Positions 8,447 to 18,362 are shown, counted from the first letter of the stretch. The stretch is DNA of 64,000 nucleotides from Lactococcus allomyrinae (GCF_003627095.1 NZ_CP032627.1:744001-808000); one strand, 5' to 3'. The notes: generated from the sequence alone by a model not told the origin. Numbers and translations are program-made.

Positions 8447-9721
8447 ATGTCAAAAGCACTTATCGAAAACATCCACGCGCGCGAAATCTTTGATTCTCGT
8501 GGCAATCCAACCGTCGAAGTTGATGTGATCTTGAACGATGGCACGCTTGGACGTGCGGCTGTACCATCTGGCGCTTCAACAGGAGACCGCGAAGCGGTTG
8601 AACTTCGAGACGGCGGCAAGCGTTTGCAAGGAAAAGGCGTCGCTCAGGCGGTCGCCAATGTCAACACCGAAATCCAAACCGCTCTAGTCGGTAAATCGCC
8701 ATTTAACCAAGCTGAAATTGACCAACTATTGATTGAGCTTGATGGCACGCCAAATAAAGCAAGATTGGGTGCCAATGCGATTTTGGGTGTATCAATGGCG
8801 GTTGCAAGAGCAGCAGCAAATAGCGAAAAAATACCACTCTATCGCTATCTTGGCGGTGTGGACCTTGAGCTGCCTCAACCTTTCTTTAATGTCATCAATG
8901 GCGGTGTTCACGCGGATTCTGGTATTGACGTGCAAGAGTTCATGATTACACCTGTCAAACGCGAAAGTTTCCGCGATGGTGTCGAAAAAGTGGCGAATGT
9001 TTATCACACCTTAAAGAAAATCTTGGCAGACCAAGGGCTGGAAACGGCTGTTGGTGACGAAGGGGGATTTGCTCCTAAACTCGGCTCGACTGAACACGCG
9101 ATTGAAACACTTTACAAAGCGATAGAAACCGCAGGCTACACGCCAGGCAGCGAAATCGCCATCGCACTTGACCCCGCGTCGAGCGAATTTTATGACAATG
9201 AAGCACACGTTTACAATTTTGAAGGTCAAAAACTGACGAGCAGTGATTTGCTCGCTTATTATGAAAATCTTGTTGACAAATTCCCTGCAATTATCTCGAT
9301 TGAAGATGGATTTTCTGAACACGATTGGGATGGTTTTGCCGCTCAAACAAAAGCTCAGGGAGATAAGATTCAACTTGTTGGCGATGATATCTTCGTTACC
9401 AATCCTGCGATTTTCGCCGAAGGCATTGAAAAAGGTGTAGCAAACGCGATTTTGATTAAACTCAATCAAATCGGAACCGTCACCGAATCAATTGAAGCCA
9501 TCAAAATGGCGCGTAAAGCAGGCTATAACACCATGATTTCCCATCGTTCAGGCGAAACGGTTGATAGCTTTATCGCTGACTTTGCGGTTGCCATGCACGC
9601 AGGTCAGATTAAGACGGGGTCAATGGCACGCAGTGAGCGGATTGAGAAATATAATCAATTCCTACGAATTGAAGAAGAACTTGGCACGGCAGCAACGCTT
9701 GCCAAATTCCCTGCTCAGTAA
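8447..9721 (+). CDS. eno: Enolase
   Basis: The product has 424 aa and converts 2-phosphoglycerate to phosphoenolpyruvate in glycolysis. Visible features: the catalytic loop PSGASTG (about 41-47), metal ligands in ALDPASS, SIEDGF and VGDDIFVTN, the catalytic Lys in LIKLNQIGT and ISHRSGET. The gene lies behind a fluoride-responsive terminator and before two fluoride-channel genes. Fluoride with Mg and phosphate inhibits enolase, so extra enolase would help cells exposed to fluoride. Lactococci usually carry more than one enolase; this copy may be a fluoride-linked paralogue rather than the main glycolytic enzyme (inference). Base composition is richer in G+C than most neighbours, as in strongly expressed genes. 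Confidence 0.97.
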   Translation: MSKALIENIHAREIFDSRGNPTVEVDVILNDGTLGRAAVPSGASTGDREAVELRDGGKRLQGKGVAQAVANVNTEIQTALVGKSPFNQAEIDQLLIELDGTPNKARLGANAILGVSMAVARAAANSEKIPLYRYLGGVDLELPQPFFNVINGGVHADSGIDVQEFMITPVKRESFRDGVEKVANVYHTLKKILADQGLETAVGDEGGFAPKLGSTEHAIETLYKAIETAGYTPGSEIAIALDPASSEFYDNEAHVYNFEGQKLTSSDLLAYYENLVDKFPAIISIEDGFSEHDWDGFAAQTKAQGDKIQLVGDDIFVTNPAIFAEGIEKGVANAILIKLNQIGTVTESIEAIKMARKAGYNTMISHRSGETVDSFIADFAVAMHAGQIKTGSMARSERIEKYNQFLRIEEELGTAATLAKFPAQ

Positions 9722-9770
9722 ATATTTGAAAATCAGATGAAAACACGCTAAAATAATGAAGTCATGCCTT

Positions 9771-9870
9771 ATTTAGTGGGAGGTTTACCTCCCACTAAAT
9801 GTAGTCGGACGAAATTCAAAGTTAGTGCTGCTAATCCCCTTACTCAAGAGGTAAGGGGGATTAGCAGCAC
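9771..9870. repeat. Intergenic mosaic repeat, copy A
   Basis: A perfect inverted repeat (9771-9800, arms ATTTAGTGGGAGG) is followed by TGTAGTCGGACGAAA and a second long hairpin with arms GTGCTGCTAATCCCC and its complement (about 9826-9870). The block shares modules with copies near 18.4, 35.8 and 47.1 kb. Confidence 0.65.
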
Positions 9871-9888
9871 TTGCTTTGATAAAAAATG

Positions 9889-9937
9889 AAGTCAAAGCTT
9901 GTAAAAAATTGCATTTTGACAAGCTTTGACTTTTTTG
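9889..9937 (+). terminator. Strong hairpin between eno and crcB
   Basis: AGTCAAAGCTTGT pairs perfectly with ACAAGCTTTGACT, followed by TTTTTT. It sits 15 bp before the first crcB ATG, so crcB transcription must read through it or start nearby. Confidence 0.8.
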
Positions 9938-9952
9938 TGAGGAATTATTGAG

Positions 9953-10381
9953 ATGAACATTATTATTGTATTTATTTTTGGGATTTTGGGTGGTTTGAGT
10001 CGTTTCGAGCTGAGCGAGCATTTGCCCAAAATCGGAGGTTTTCCAATTGCGACGCTTTTGATTAACCTCGTGGGTTGCTACCTTTTTACTTTTTTGATTA
10101 AAAATTATCTGAAAGCAACGAATGCCAAGGCACGGACGATTTTAGCACTTGGAACGGGCTATATCGGGACTTTCACGACTTTTAGCTCGTTTATGATGGA
10201 TAGCGACAATCTTTTGGTGGCGCATAGTTATGGCTTACTTGCGCTTTATGTTGTGTTGACGGTCGGCGGTGGTCTTGCGATGGCAGCACTTGGTATGTAT
10301 CACGGACGGCTTGCAGCAGCTTATCCTTCGGCAAAAGTGCTCGAAGAAGAGGCAAATGAAGAAAGAGAGGAAGCAAAATGA
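9953..10381 (+). CDS. crcB: CrcB/Fluc fluoride channel subunit 1
   Basis: The product has 142 aa with four predicted membrane segments. Fluc channels export fluoride as dimers of inverted subunits. Motifs: GGLSRFELSE near the N-terminus, INLVGCYLFTF with the pore Asn, and TFTTFSSFM with the Phe/Thr pore track. A charged, Glu-rich C-terminal tail (about residues 125-142) is unusual for the family. The gene overlaps the next crcB by 4 bp (ATGA), typical of two-gene Gram-positive Fluc pairs. Confidence 0.95.
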   Translation: MNIIIVFIFGILGGLSRFELSEHLPKIGGFPIATLLINLVGCYLFTFLIKNYLKATNAKARTILALGTGYIGTFTTFSSFMMDSDNLLVAHSYGLLALYVVLTVGGGLAMAALGMYHGRLAAAYPSAKVLEEEANEEREEAK

Positions 10382-10737
10382 TCGGCGAAATCGTACTTGT
10401 TGGATTGGCTTCAGGCATTGGCGCTGTGACGCGGTATTTGATGAGCAATCTGAGCATCGTTTTCAAGAAAATTGGCTTTCCGATTGGGACTTATCTGGTC
10501 AATATCATCGGCTCACTACTGATTGGCTATTTTTTTGGGCGATTTGGCAGTCAGGCTGAGTCTTACAAAATTTTTGCGACTGGATTTTGTGGTGGTTTGA
10601 CAACATTCTCAACTTACAATTTTGAGTTGTTTGATTTACTTGAAAACCATGATTATAAACATTTTGCAGAATACTTTTTGCTTTCTTATGGTTTAGGATT
10701 TATAGCGGTTTTGTTAGGACTTTGGTTAGCAAAATAA
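10378..10737 (+). CDS. crcB: CrcB/Fluc fluoride channel subunit 2
   Basis: The product has 119 aa and four membrane segments. Motifs: GLASGIGAVTRYL, VNIIGSLLIGYF and GGLTTFSTYNFE, with the conserved Asn, Phe and Ser/Thr pore residues. Its start overlaps the stop of the first crcB gene, so translation is coupled and a heterodimer with opposite topology is likely (established for paired Fluc proteins). Both genes follow the riboswitch-controlled eno. Confidence 0.96.
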   Translation: MIGEIVLVGLASGIGAVTRYLMSNLSIVFKKIGFPIGTYLVNIIGSLLIGYFFGRFGSQAESYKIFATGFCGGLTTFSTYNFELFDLLENHDYKHFAEYFLLSYGLGFIAVLLGLWLAK

Positions 10738-10769
10738 TTTCTGCGATATATCATTGCAAATAGAATAGA

Positions 10770-10796
10770 AAAAGCATGGCTTAGTCATGCTCTTTT
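10770..10796. terminator. Bidirectional terminator crcB/nadD
   Basis: AGCATG (10773-10778) pairs with CATGCT (10786-10791), flanked by A-run and T-run, serving the converging crcB and nadD genes. Confidence 0.75.
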
Positions 10797-11368
10797 TGAT
10801 AGAGTTTCTGAATTTTGATATAGTCTATCACAGCTTTTGGTAAGAGATAGGTGGGGGTGATGTCAGCTGCGAACAGTTCTCGAATTTGGGTGCTTGAAAT
10901 GGGAAGTATCGGAACATCAATCCATTTTACAGGATACGAGGTAGGATTAATGGTCTCAGAGCGCTTGATTGCAACAAAAGTAACAAGATGAATTAATTCA
11001 TCAATCTTATACCATTTTGGAAGGTAGTCAACCATGTCACTGCCAATAATAAAATAAAAATCGCACTCAGGATGAAGCTTTGTCAGTGCTGACAGAGTAT
11101 CATAAGTGTAAGATTTTCCGCCACGTTCGATTTCGCAAAGCTCCAACCCCAGACGTGGGTTGTCTTTAATAGCGAGTTCAAGCATTTTTACACGATGGAC
11201 TGCTTCAATTGTTTCTTTCACATCAACATGAGGTGGAATATTTTCAGGCATGAGCAATACTGTGTCAAGATTCAGCCGTTGAGCGACTTGGTCGGCAATC
11301 ATCAAATGGGCGTGATGAATAGGGTTAAAATTTCCACCCAAAAGTCCTACTTTTTTTCTTTTTTCCAT
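10781..11368 (-). CDS. nadD: Nicotinate-nucleotide adenylyltransferase
   Basis: The product has 195 aa and adenylates nicotinate mononucleotide in NAD synthesis. The nucleotidyltransferase motif GGNFNPIHHAH (11-21) and the late ISSTQIR (about 158-164) are intact. It carries one palindrome (11080-11095) read Leu-Ser-Ala-Leu-Thr-Lys. No yqeK follows, unlike in many Firmicutes. The start has no Shine-Dalgarno: a TATAAT ends 6 nt before the ATG, so the mRNA may be leaderless. pncB and nadE nearby on the other strand act in the same pathway. Confidence 0.96.
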   Translation of the reverse strand: MEKRKKVGLLGGNFNPIHHAHLMIADQVAQRLNLDTVLLMPENIPPHVDVKETIEAVHRVKMLELAIKDNPRLGLELCEIERGGKSYTYDTLSALTKLHPECDFYFIIGSDMVDYLPKWYKIDELIHLVTFVAIKRSETINPTSYPVKWIDVPILPISSTQIRELFAADITPTYLLPKAVIDYIKIQKLYQKEHD

Positions 11369-11374
11369 GAATTG

Positions 11375-11404
11375 ATTATATCAAGATGTGAGCACGATTG
11401 CCAA
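11375..11404 (-). promoter_or_regulatory. nadD promoter, leaderless arrangement
   Basis: On the minus strand TTGGCA (11404-11399), 18 bp, TATAAT (11380-11375), then CAATTC and the ATG at 11368. Confidence 0.75.
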
Positions 11405-11916
11405 GAAATGATAAAAATACAAATCTAGGGGATGATCCCTTGGATTCGGACATAAAATAGTTGTGATGTTAGGTTCAATATTTTTGCTGACAAAGCCTAA
11501 AAATTTTGTCAGTATACTGACAATGTCGAAGTTTATTGAATACTCATTATCAAGGAACTTTTAGAGAGTTAGGGATAGGTTATTATTTTATCAGTATACT
11601 GACGAATTAATGTAAGTTATTGATAGCTCTGTAAGTACAAATTTACTGATAATTTTGATAAAATAGACATTAGAAATGACTTGACGAGCGCAATGGTTTA
11701 TCAATTATAGTCGCTAGTAATGAAATTTTGCGAAATTTCAAAATAGAGCTAATGTGTACTGAACTCAAAAAAATTGGTTTATGCTAGTTCTTCTTAAATC
11801 CTACGCAGTACATCAAGCACGGAATGTAATCATAAACAGTATTGAATACTGTAATTGGAGCGGAATTATCTGGATTTTTATTCTGTCAAACAGCAGTAAC
11901 CGAAAGGAAAGTAAAT
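11405..11916. other. Intergenic region nadD-pncB
   Basis: About 510 bp without a convincing gene. It holds an 18-bp palindrome (11506-11523), a degenerate second copy (about 11589-11603), a possible promoter TTGACG (11681-11686), 18 bp, TTATAG (11705-11710), a hairpin TGAAATTT/AAATTTCA (about 11719-11741) and a perfect inverted repeat ACAGTAT-TGA-ATACTGT (11836-11852) that could be an operator for pncB. No NiaR box was recognised. Confidence 0.5.
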
Positions 11917-13389
11917 ATGCCACAGCTTTATCAAGATGACAGCCTCGCGCTGCACACCGATTTGTACCAACTTAATATGATGCAAACCTATTTTGAACTT
12001 GGACGTCACAAGCGTCATGCAGTTTTTGAGGTTTTTTTCCGCCAGATGCCTTTTGAAAATGGCTATGCAGTGTTTGCTGGACTTGAGCGTATGGTTGATT
12101 ATCTGAGAAACTTATCTTTTTCTGATACGGATATCGCTTATTTGCGAGAACTTGATTATCCGGAAGCTTTTCTTGATTATTTGAAAAATCTCAAATTTAC
12201 TGGCAATGTGCGGGCAATGCAAGAAGGTCAGCTTGTATTTGCAAATGAACCTATCGTTCAAGTAGAAGGTTCACTTGCGGAGTGTCAACTGGTTGAAACG
12301 GCAATTTTAAATATTATTAATTTCCAAACTTTGATTGCAACAAAAGCAGCTCGGATAAAATCAGTCATTGGCGATGATCCTTTGCTTGAATTTGGAACAA
12401 GACGTGCGCAGGAAATGGATGCTGCGATTTGGGGAACACGTGCAGCGGTCATTGGTGGAGCTGATGCGACTTCTAATGTTCGAGCAGCTAAAATTTTTGG
12501 ATTGACGGCAAGTGGAACCCATGCTCATGCACTTGTTCAAAGTTATGGTAATGACTATGATGCTTTCAAGGCTTATGCTATGACTCACCATGATTGTGTT
12601 TTCCTCGTGGATACATATGATACATTGAGAGTTGGTGTGCCTAGTGCGATAAGGGTTGCACGTGAATTTGGAGACAAAATCAATTTTCAAGGGGTGCGTA
12701 TTGACTCTGGAGATATGGCTTATATTTCTAAAAAAGTTCGTCAACAATTGGATGAAGCAGGTTTTACAGAAGCAAAGATTTATGCATCAAATGACCTTGA
12801 CGAGTCGACTATTTTGAGTTTAAAGATGCAAAAAGCAAAAATTGATGTCTGGGGTGTTGGGACAAAATTAATCACGGCCTATGATCAGCCAGCATTAGGT
12901 GCTGTTTATAAGCTGGTGTCAATGGAAGATGAACAAGGCGAAATGAAAGACACAATTAAGCTTTCAAGCAACGCCGAAAAAGTGTCTACACCAGGTAAGA
13001 AGCAAGTTTGGCGTATTACCAAAAAGGCGGATGGAAAATCTGAAGGGGATTATATCACATTTAGCGATGAGCACCCTGATCAAGATGAGGAAATCTATAT
13101 GTTCCACCCACTTTATACCTATATCAACAAAAACATTCGTGATTTTAATGCGAAGCCGTTGTTAAAGCCAATATTTGTTAATGGAGAGCTTGTCTATGAT
13201 TTGCCAAGCCTTCCAGAAATCAAAACTTTTGCGCGTGAAAATCTTGATGAACTTTGGGATGAATATAAGAGAGATTTGAATCCTCAGCCTTATCCTGTTG
13301 ACTTGTCACAGGAATTGTGGAATCATAAAATGCGTTTGATTTCTGAAGTGCGTACACTCGTTTCAATGATGAAGTTGGATGAAAGATGA
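11917..13389 (+). CDS. pncB: Nicotinate phosphoribosyltransferase
   Basis: The product has 490 aa and joins nicotinate to phosphoribosyl pyrophosphate, the first step of NAD salvage. Typical segments: HTDLYQLNMMQTYF near the N-terminus, EFGTRRAQEMDAA, ASGTHAHALVQSYG with the phosphorylatable His region, and IDSGDMAY. The start at 11917 follows GAAAGGAAA; the longer frame from a TTG at 11842 lacks a ribosome site. The stop overlaps the next ATG by 4 bp. Confidence 0.95.
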   Translation: MPQLYQDDSLALHTDLYQLNMMQTYFELGRHKRHAVFEVFFRQMPFENGYAVFAGLERMVDYLRNLSFSDTDIAYLRELDYPEAFLDYLKNLKFTGNVRAMQEGQLVFANEPIVQVEGSLAECQLVETAILNIINFQTLIATKAARIKSVIGDDPLLEFGTRRAQEMDAAIWGTRAAVIGGADATSNVRAAKIFGLTASGTHAHALVQSYGNDYDAFKAYAMTHHDCVFLVDTYDTLRVGVPSAIRVAREFGDKINFQGVRIDSGDMAYISKKVRQQLDEAGFTEAKIYASNDLDESTILSLKMQKAKIDVWGVGTKLITAYDQPALGAVYKLVSMEDEQGEMKDTIKLSSNAEKVSTPGKKQVWRITKKADGKSEGDYITFSDEHPDQDEEIYMFHPLYTYINKNIRDFNAKPLLKPIFVNGELVYDLPSLPEIKTFARENLDELWDEYKRDLNPQPYPVDLSQELWNHKMRLISEVRTLVSMMKLDER

Positions 13390-13871
13390 GAATAAGAGCG
13401 ATAGATATAAGTGACGCCCAAATTTTTTGGGAGTTAAAGAAACAATTAGACACAGAAACAAAGTTTATGATGTTAGAGCCAGATGAACGGAAGTTTGTTT
13501 TCGGTGAAACAATCGGTGAGATTGCTAGAATGGATTATTTGATTGGAGCTGAGGTTGATGGAAAGCTTGTCGGATATTTGTCAGCAAAGTGCGGAAAAGC
13601 AAATCGCATTAAACAAACGGCTTATATTGTAGTTGGTGTTTTAGAAAACTTTCAATATCAAGGCTTAGGAGGACGGTTTTTCGACGAACTTGACGAGTGG
13701 GCAAAAGAAAAGAAGCTCAAACGCTTGGAGCTCACAGTCATGTCAAGAAACACAACAGCAATTGCGCTTTATCAAAAACACGGTTTTGCCATTGAAGGTG
13801 TACGTCGTCAGTCAATGTGTGTTGATGATGAATTTATTGATGAGTTTTACATGAGTAAAATCTTTGAATAA
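13386..13871 (+). CDS. GNAT family N-acetyltransferase
   Basis: The product has 161 aa with the GNAT fold. The acetyl-CoA binding motif FQYQGLGGRFF (about 91-101) is followed by LTVMSRNTTAIALYQKHGF, the usual C-terminal GNAT signature. The ATG overlaps the pncB stop (ATGA), so translation is coupled to pncB. The substrate cannot be told; it may acetylate an amine or a ribosomal protein-like target. No NAD-specific link is known. Confidence 0.92.
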   Translation: MRIRAIDISDAQIFWELKKQLDTETKFMMLEPDERKFVFGETIGEIARMDYLIGAEVDGKLVGYLSAKCGKANRIKQTAYIVVGVLENFQYQGLGGRFFDELDEWAKEKKLKRLELTVMSRNTTAIALYQKHGFAIEGVRRQSMCVDDEFIDEFYMSKIFE

Positions 13872-13873
13872 CT

Positions 13874-13919
13874 CTGTCAGTATACTGATAGAATCCTCAG
13901 CTTTGCTGAGGATTCTATC
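13874..13919. repeat. 18-bp palindrome joined to a perfect 15-bp hairpin
   Basis: CTGTCAGTATACTGATAG (13874-13891, one mismatch) runs into the hairpin GATAGAATCCTCAGC-TTT-GCTGAGGATTCTATC (13887-13919). No T-run follows, so this is not a standard terminator. Confidence 0.7.
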
Positions 13920-13961
13920 CTATAAAATAAGAACTATAAAATGACCTTATCAGGAGAAAAA

Positions 13962-14786
13962 ATGACATTACAAACTGAGATTATAGCATCATTAGGTGTA
14001 AAAGCTGAGATAGATGTAAAAGCAGAAATTCGTGTATCTATTGATTTTCTAAAAGATTATTTGAAGAAATATCCTTTCATCAAATCATTTGTACTGGGTA
14101 TTTCTGGAGGTCAAGACTCAAGTTTAGCTGGACGTCTGGCACAACTTGCTATTGAAGAAATGCGACTAGAAACTGGTGATGACAGTTATCAATTTATCGC
14201 AATTCGTTTGCCTTATGGTGTCCAAGCTGATGAAGCCGATGCGCAGCGTGCGTTGAAGTTTATTAAACCTGATGTAAGTCTTGCGGTCAATATCAAACCA
14301 GCTGTTGACGGACAGCTGTCAGCACTGACAGAAGCTGGTGTCAATGTTTCAGACTTTAACAAGGGAAATATTAAAGCTCGTCAACGTATGATTACACAAT
14401 ATGCAGTAGCAGGTGAATACAAAGGAGCAGTCCTCGGTACTGACCATGCGGCCGAAAATATCACAGGATTCTTTACAAAATTTGGGGATGGTGGCGCAGA
14501 CTTATTACCAATTTTTCGCCTAAATAAGCGCCAAGGTAAACAGCTCTTGGCAGAACTTGGTGCAGACCCTGCTATTTACGAAAAGATACCTACCGCAGAC
14601 CTCGAGGATGGAAAACCAGGTCTTGCTGACGAAGTAGCACTTGGCGTCACTTATGACAATATTGATGATTATTTGGAAGGCAAAACGATTCCCAAAGAGG
14701 CTGCAACCAAGATAGAAGCATGGTGGAATAAAACTCAACATAAACGGCATCTTCCAATTACTGTTTTTGATGATTTTTGGAAATGA
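13962..14786 (+). CDS. nadE: NH3-dependent NAD synthetase
   Basis: The product has 274 aa, normal for the ammonia-using form; it amidates nicotinate adenine dinucleotide to NAD. The pyrophosphatase P-loop SGGQDSS is at 48-54, [22 protein letters not shown] follows near 165, and the C-terminus has [13 protein letters not shown]. The start at 13962 follows CAGGAGAA. A palindrome (14316-14331) is read Leu-Ser-Ala-Leu-Thr-Glu. With nadD and pncB it completes salvage from nicotinate. Confidence 0.97.
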   Translation: MTLQTEIIASLGVKAEIDVKAEIRVSIDFLKDYLKKYPFIKSFVLGISGGQDSSLAGRLAQLAIEEMRLETGDDSYQFIAIRLPYGVQADEADAQRALKFIKPDVSLAVNIKPAVDGQLSALTEAGVNVSDFNKGNIKARQRMITQYAVAGEYKGAVLGTDHAAENITGFFTKFGDGGADLLPIFRLNKRQGKQLLAELGADPAIYEKIPTADLEDGKPGLADEVALGVTYDNIDDYLEGKTIPKEAATKIEAWWNKTQHKRHLPITVFDDFWK

Positions 14787-14794
14787 AAAAAATG

Positions 14795-14823
14795 ATACCT
14801 TTCTCATCAGAAAGGTATTTTTG
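14795..14823 (+). terminator. nadE terminator
   Basis: ATACCTTTCT-CATC-AGAAAGGTAT (14795-14818) followed by TTTTTG. Confidence 0.9.
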
Positions 14824-14877
14824 CATTATACTTGAAGTAATCACTTCAAAACGGATGAGCTAGTTTTTTCGATTTCA

Positions 14878-14907
14878 CTGAAACTTAGGCTACAAGTATG
14901 TTATAAT
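14878..14907 (+). promoter_or_regulatory. Promoter of the ABC exporter operon
   Basis: CTGAAA (14878-14883), 18 bp, TATAAT (14902-14907), with an extended TGT before the -10. Upstream, the inverted repeat TTGAAGT-AATC-ACTTCAA (14832-14849) could be an operator; the same GAAGTGATTACTTC-like sequence also opens mosaic repeat copies B and C. Confidence 0.75.
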
Positions 14908-14960
14908 CAAAAGTAAAAGGCTTACAAGAACGGCTCAATTTGAGGGAAAAGAGGTTAAAG

Positions 14961-15662
14961 ATGTCATTCATAGAAATCATCAATGAATCAAAAAAATATC
15001 AAACGGGCTCAGAAGTTATCTTTGCCAACGACCATGTTAATTTTGAGATTGAAAAGGGTGAACTGGCAGTTATTTTAGGCTCGTCAGGGGCAGGAAAATC
15101 TACCGTACTCAATATTCTAGGAGGAATGGATACCTGTGATGAAGGCGAGTTATTCATAGATGGAGAAAACATTGCCCATTTTTCAGAAAAAGAATTGATT
15201 AAATATCGTAGGTATGCTGTAGGATTTGTTTTTCAATTTTATAACTTGGTGAATAATCTGACGGCGAAAGAAAATGTAGAATTAGCTTCAGAAATCGTTG
15301 ATACAGCACTAGACCCAGAAACGGTGCTAAAGGATGTAGGGCTTGAGCATCGCATTCATAATTTTCCTTCACAGCTTTCAGGAGGAGAGCAGCAACGGGT
15401 TGCTATTGCACGCGCGATTGCCAAAAATCCAAAAATTTTGCTGTGTGATGAGCCGACAGGGGCATTAGATTATCAAACAGGAAAACAGATTTTAAAACTC
15501 TTGCAAGATCGGACAAGAAAACAAGGAACAACGGTCATTATTGTTACTCATAATGCTGCAATTGCGAGAATTGCCAATCGCGTCATTCAGATGCATGATG
15601 GAAAAATCAAGGCTATCTCAATCAATCCGCAGCCAGAAGATATAGAGGGAATTGAGTGGTGA
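14961..15662 (+). CDS. ABC transporter ATPase, MacB/LolD type
   Basis: The product has 233 aa. Walker [10 protein letters not shown] (about 41-49), Q-loop in VFQFYNL, signature LSGGEQQR, Walker [13 protein letters not shown] and the H-loop VTHN are all intact. The start at 14961 follows AAGAGG. It lies 3 bp before the large FtsX-like permease gene and should form one transporter with it. Such pairs extrude antimicrobial peptides or act mechanically on envelope proteins; the substrate is unknown. Confidence 0.95.
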   Translation: MSFIEIINESKKYQTGSEVIFANDHVNFEIEKGELAVILGSSGAGKSTVLNILGGMDTCDEGELFIDGENIAHFSEKELIKYRRYAVGFVFQFYNLVNNLTAKENVELASEIVDTALDPETVLKDVGLEHRIHNFPSQLSGGEQQRVAIARAIAKNPKILLCDEPTGALDYQTGKQILKLLQDRTRKQGTTVIIVTHNAAIARIANRVIQMHDGKIKAISINPQPEDIEGIEW

Positions 15663-15665
15663 GTT

Positions 15666-18362
15666 ATGGCGAAAAAGACAATAAATAAGGATGTTAGACG
15701 TTCTATTACTGGTTCTTTGGGACGTTTTCTTTCTATTTTTTCTTTGATGGTACTGGGTGTCTTTGCATTTGTGGGATTGAAGGTTTCAGGACCAAATATG
15801 CGTGCAACAGCAGAACACTTTTATACACAGCACAGGTTGGCAGATTTGACGGTGACTTCAACTTTAGGATTAGATGACAGCGATCAAAAGTTGATTAAAG
15901 CAACTTCGGGTGTGAAACAGGTAGAGTTTGGTTATTTTCGTGATGTATTACTCAAAGGTACACATACAAGTTTGCGCTTGTTTTCTCCTCCTCAAGATTT
16001 ATCCACCTATGCACTGCAAGCTGGAAGGATGCCAACACAGACGGGTGAGATTGCACTGGATTATCTTTATAAAGGACAGTTTCACTTGGGTGACACCATT
16101 GATTTTACGGAAGAAAAATCAGATGGAAATTATATTTTGCGCCAACATTCGTTTAAAATTGTTGGATTTGTTAAATCAAGTGAGTACGTAGATAAAAATG
16201 ATTTTGGTCGGACAACGATTGGTACAGGACAACTCAATGGTTATGGGATAATTCCTAAGAACACTTTTGATTCATCCGTCTATATGATTGCCAGAATGAC
16301 TTTTACTCGAATGCAAGGTTTATCAATCTACGACGTACGCTATAATGATTTGGCAAGTCATTATCAAACAAAAGTTGAAAATCAACTCAAAAATCAGCCT
16401 GAAAATCGTTTGAAAGCATTAAAAACTGAGCCACAGCAACAGATTAATTCAGCAAAGGTTGAGTTAGAGCAAAAAGAGCAACAGATTGCTCAGCAAAAAT
16501 CACAGTTAGATAAACAACAACAGCAACTCGTAGCTGCCGAGGCCACGGGATTACCTGTGAGTCCTGAGATGCAAACTCAAATTGACGATGGACAGCAACA
16601 AATAAAACAAGCACAATCAAAAATTACGAGTGCTCAATCTGACTTGCAGACAAAGCAAGAGGCGCTCAATCGCTTAGTGGCGCCAGTCTATACTGTTAAT
16701 AATCGTAAAGATGGCAATCCAGGTTATCAGAGCTTTCTTGATGACTCCACTCGAATTGATACGTTATCTAATGTTTTTCCAGTTGTGCTTTTTGCGATTG
16801 CACTCTTGGTTAGTTTGACGACAATGACTCGTTTTGTTGAGGAGGAGCGAAGTAATCTCGGTTTACTCAAGGCTTTAGGCTACTCTAATCGACAAATTCA
16901 TCAGAAATTTATCATTTATGGCTTAGTCTCTAGTGGAAGTGGGGCAGTGGCTGGAACAATTTTGGGGCATACTTTTTTGCCGATTGCGGTATTTAATGCC
17001 TATACTGCTTCGTCAACGTTCTCTAATTTGCGGTTGACTTTTTCTGTTTTTTGGACTATTGTAGCATTTTTAATTGCAATTGCTTGTAGCGTGTTACCTG
17101 CGTATTGGGTGGTTTATCAGGAGTTACGTGCGGCACCTGCTCAACTATTTTTGGCAAAAGCTCCGAAGGCAGGTTCACGTATTTTATTGGAAAAGATTGG
17201 TTTTATATGGCGGCGGATGAGTTTCACTTATAAAGTGACGGCTCGTAATCTTTTTCGCTATAAAAAACGGATGCTGATGACGATTTTCGGGGTGGCAGGT
17301 TGTACGGCATTGCTTGTGATGGGATTTGGTATTCGTGATTCGATTTCGGGTCTTGCAAGTCGGCAATTTGGTGACATTTTGCACTACGATATGATTGCAG
17401 TAGAGCAGGAGAAGATGACCAATGCTGAGCGAGATGAATTAGATAAAAAATTGAATTCGGACACAATTGATTCACATTTGTCGGTGCATTTTGAACAATT
17501 GACTAAAAAGACAGATGATAATGAAACACAACAAATTAGTATGATTGTGCCAAATCAAACAAACCATTTTTCACAATATGTCACTTTAAGAAACCGCATC
17601 TCACAGAAAAAGTTGCCCTTGACAGATTCAGGCGCGATTATTTCCGAAAAACTCTCTGATTTGTTGAATGTTAGAGTAGGTGATCGTTTTACAGTTGAAA
17701 ATGCTGATCATAAACAGTTTAAAATTCGAATTTCTGGCATTACTGAGATGTATATGGGACATTATCTGTTTATGAGTCCAATAGAATACCAACACGTTTT
17801 TGGTAAGAACTTTACAGCAAATGCTCAATTGATTAAACTTACAGATTCTAAAGAGAGTAATGTTCGGGAGCAGTCAGCTAAGTTGATGAGCTTACCTGCT
17901 GTGGCAGCTATTTCACAGAATATTGATATGCGCAATACGATTGATGCGTTTATGCAAGGAATGAATAGTGTCATGTTTGTCTTGATTATCTGTGCGATTT
18001 TGCTTGCGGTAGTAGTGATTTATAATCTGACAAACATTAATGTTTCTGAGCGAATTCGGGAACTCTCGACGATTAAAGTCCTTGGATTTTATGACCGAGA
18101 AGTGACAATGTATATTTATCGTGAAACGATTTTATTGAGCTTCATTGGTATACTTTGTGGTTTTGGATTGGGCGCTTTTTTCCATCGGTTTATTATTGAG
18201 CAGGTCGCTCCTGATTTAGTAATGTTCAACCTAGCGTTATTGTGGACAAATTTACTCTTGTCTGCAACGATTACGATGGCAACAACTCTTGCTCTGAGTC
18301 TATTTGTTCATTTTAAATTAAAACGTGTAGATATGTTGGGCGCTTTGAAATCAATTGATTGA
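15666..18362 (+). CDS. FtsX-like permease with coiled-coil extracellular region
   Basis: The product has 898 aa. A membrane segment near 20-40 is followed by a ~330-residue outside region that ends in a Gln-rich coiled coil (about 255-340). A three-helix FtsX block follows (about 375-500), then a second one: a helix near 540-560, an extracellular domain (560-760) and three C-terminal helices. This duplicated FtsX layout is typical of single-chain permeases partnered by one ATPase. The long coiled coil suggests reach through the cell wall toward a partner protein (inference). No two-component system is adjacent. Confidence 0.92.
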   Translation: MAKKTINKDVRRSITGSLGRFLSIFSLMVLGVFAFVGLKVSGPNMRATAEHFYTQHRLADLTVTSTLGLDDSDQKLIKATSGVKQVEFGYFRDVLLKGTHTSLRLFSPPQDLSTYALQAGRMPTQTGEIALDYLYKGQFHLGDTIDFTEEKSDGNYILRQHSFKIVGFVKSSEYVDKNDFGRTTIGTGQLNGYGIIPKNTFDSSVYMIARMTFTRMQGLSIYDVRYNDLASHYQTKVENQLKNQPENRLKALKTEPQQQINSAKVELEQKEQQIAQQKSQLDKQQQQLVAAEATGLPVSPEMQTQIDDGQQQIKQAQSKITSAQSDLQTKQEALNRLVAPVYTVNNRKDGNPGYQSFLDDSTRIDTLSNVFPVVLFAIALLVSLTTMTRFVEEERSNLGLLKALGYSNRQIHQKFIIYGLVSSGSGAVAGTILGHTFLPIAVFNAYTASSTFSNLRLTFSVFWTIVAFLIAIACSVLPAYWVVYQELRAAPAQLFLAKAPKAGSRILLEKIGFIWRRMSFTYKVTARNLFRYKKRMLMTIFGVAGCTALLVMGFGIRDSISGLASRQFGDILHYDMIAVEQEKMTNAERDELDKKLNSDTIDSHLSVHFEQLTKKTDDNETQQISMIVPNQTNHFSQYVTLRNRISQKKLPLTDSGAIISEKLSDLLNVRVGDRFTVENADHKQFKIRISGITEMYMGHYLFMSPIEYQHVFGKNFTANAQLIKLTDSKESNVREQSAKLMSLPAVAAISQNIDMRNTIDAFMQGMNSVMFVLIICAILLAVVVIYNLTNINVSERIRELSTIKVLGFYDREVTMYIYRETILLSFIGILCGFGLGAFFHRFIIEQVAPDLVMFNLALLWTNLLLSATITMATTLALSLFVHFKLKRVDMLGALKSID

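Noticed and set aside
9011-9469. A 152-codon minus-strand frame inside eno
   Set aside because: Antisense to conserved enolase sequence, no homology recognised, no promoter.
11836-11852. A NiaR operator before pncB
   Set aside because: The palindrome ACAGTAT-TGA-ATACTGT does not match the NiaR boxes I know; left as an unassigned inverted repeat.
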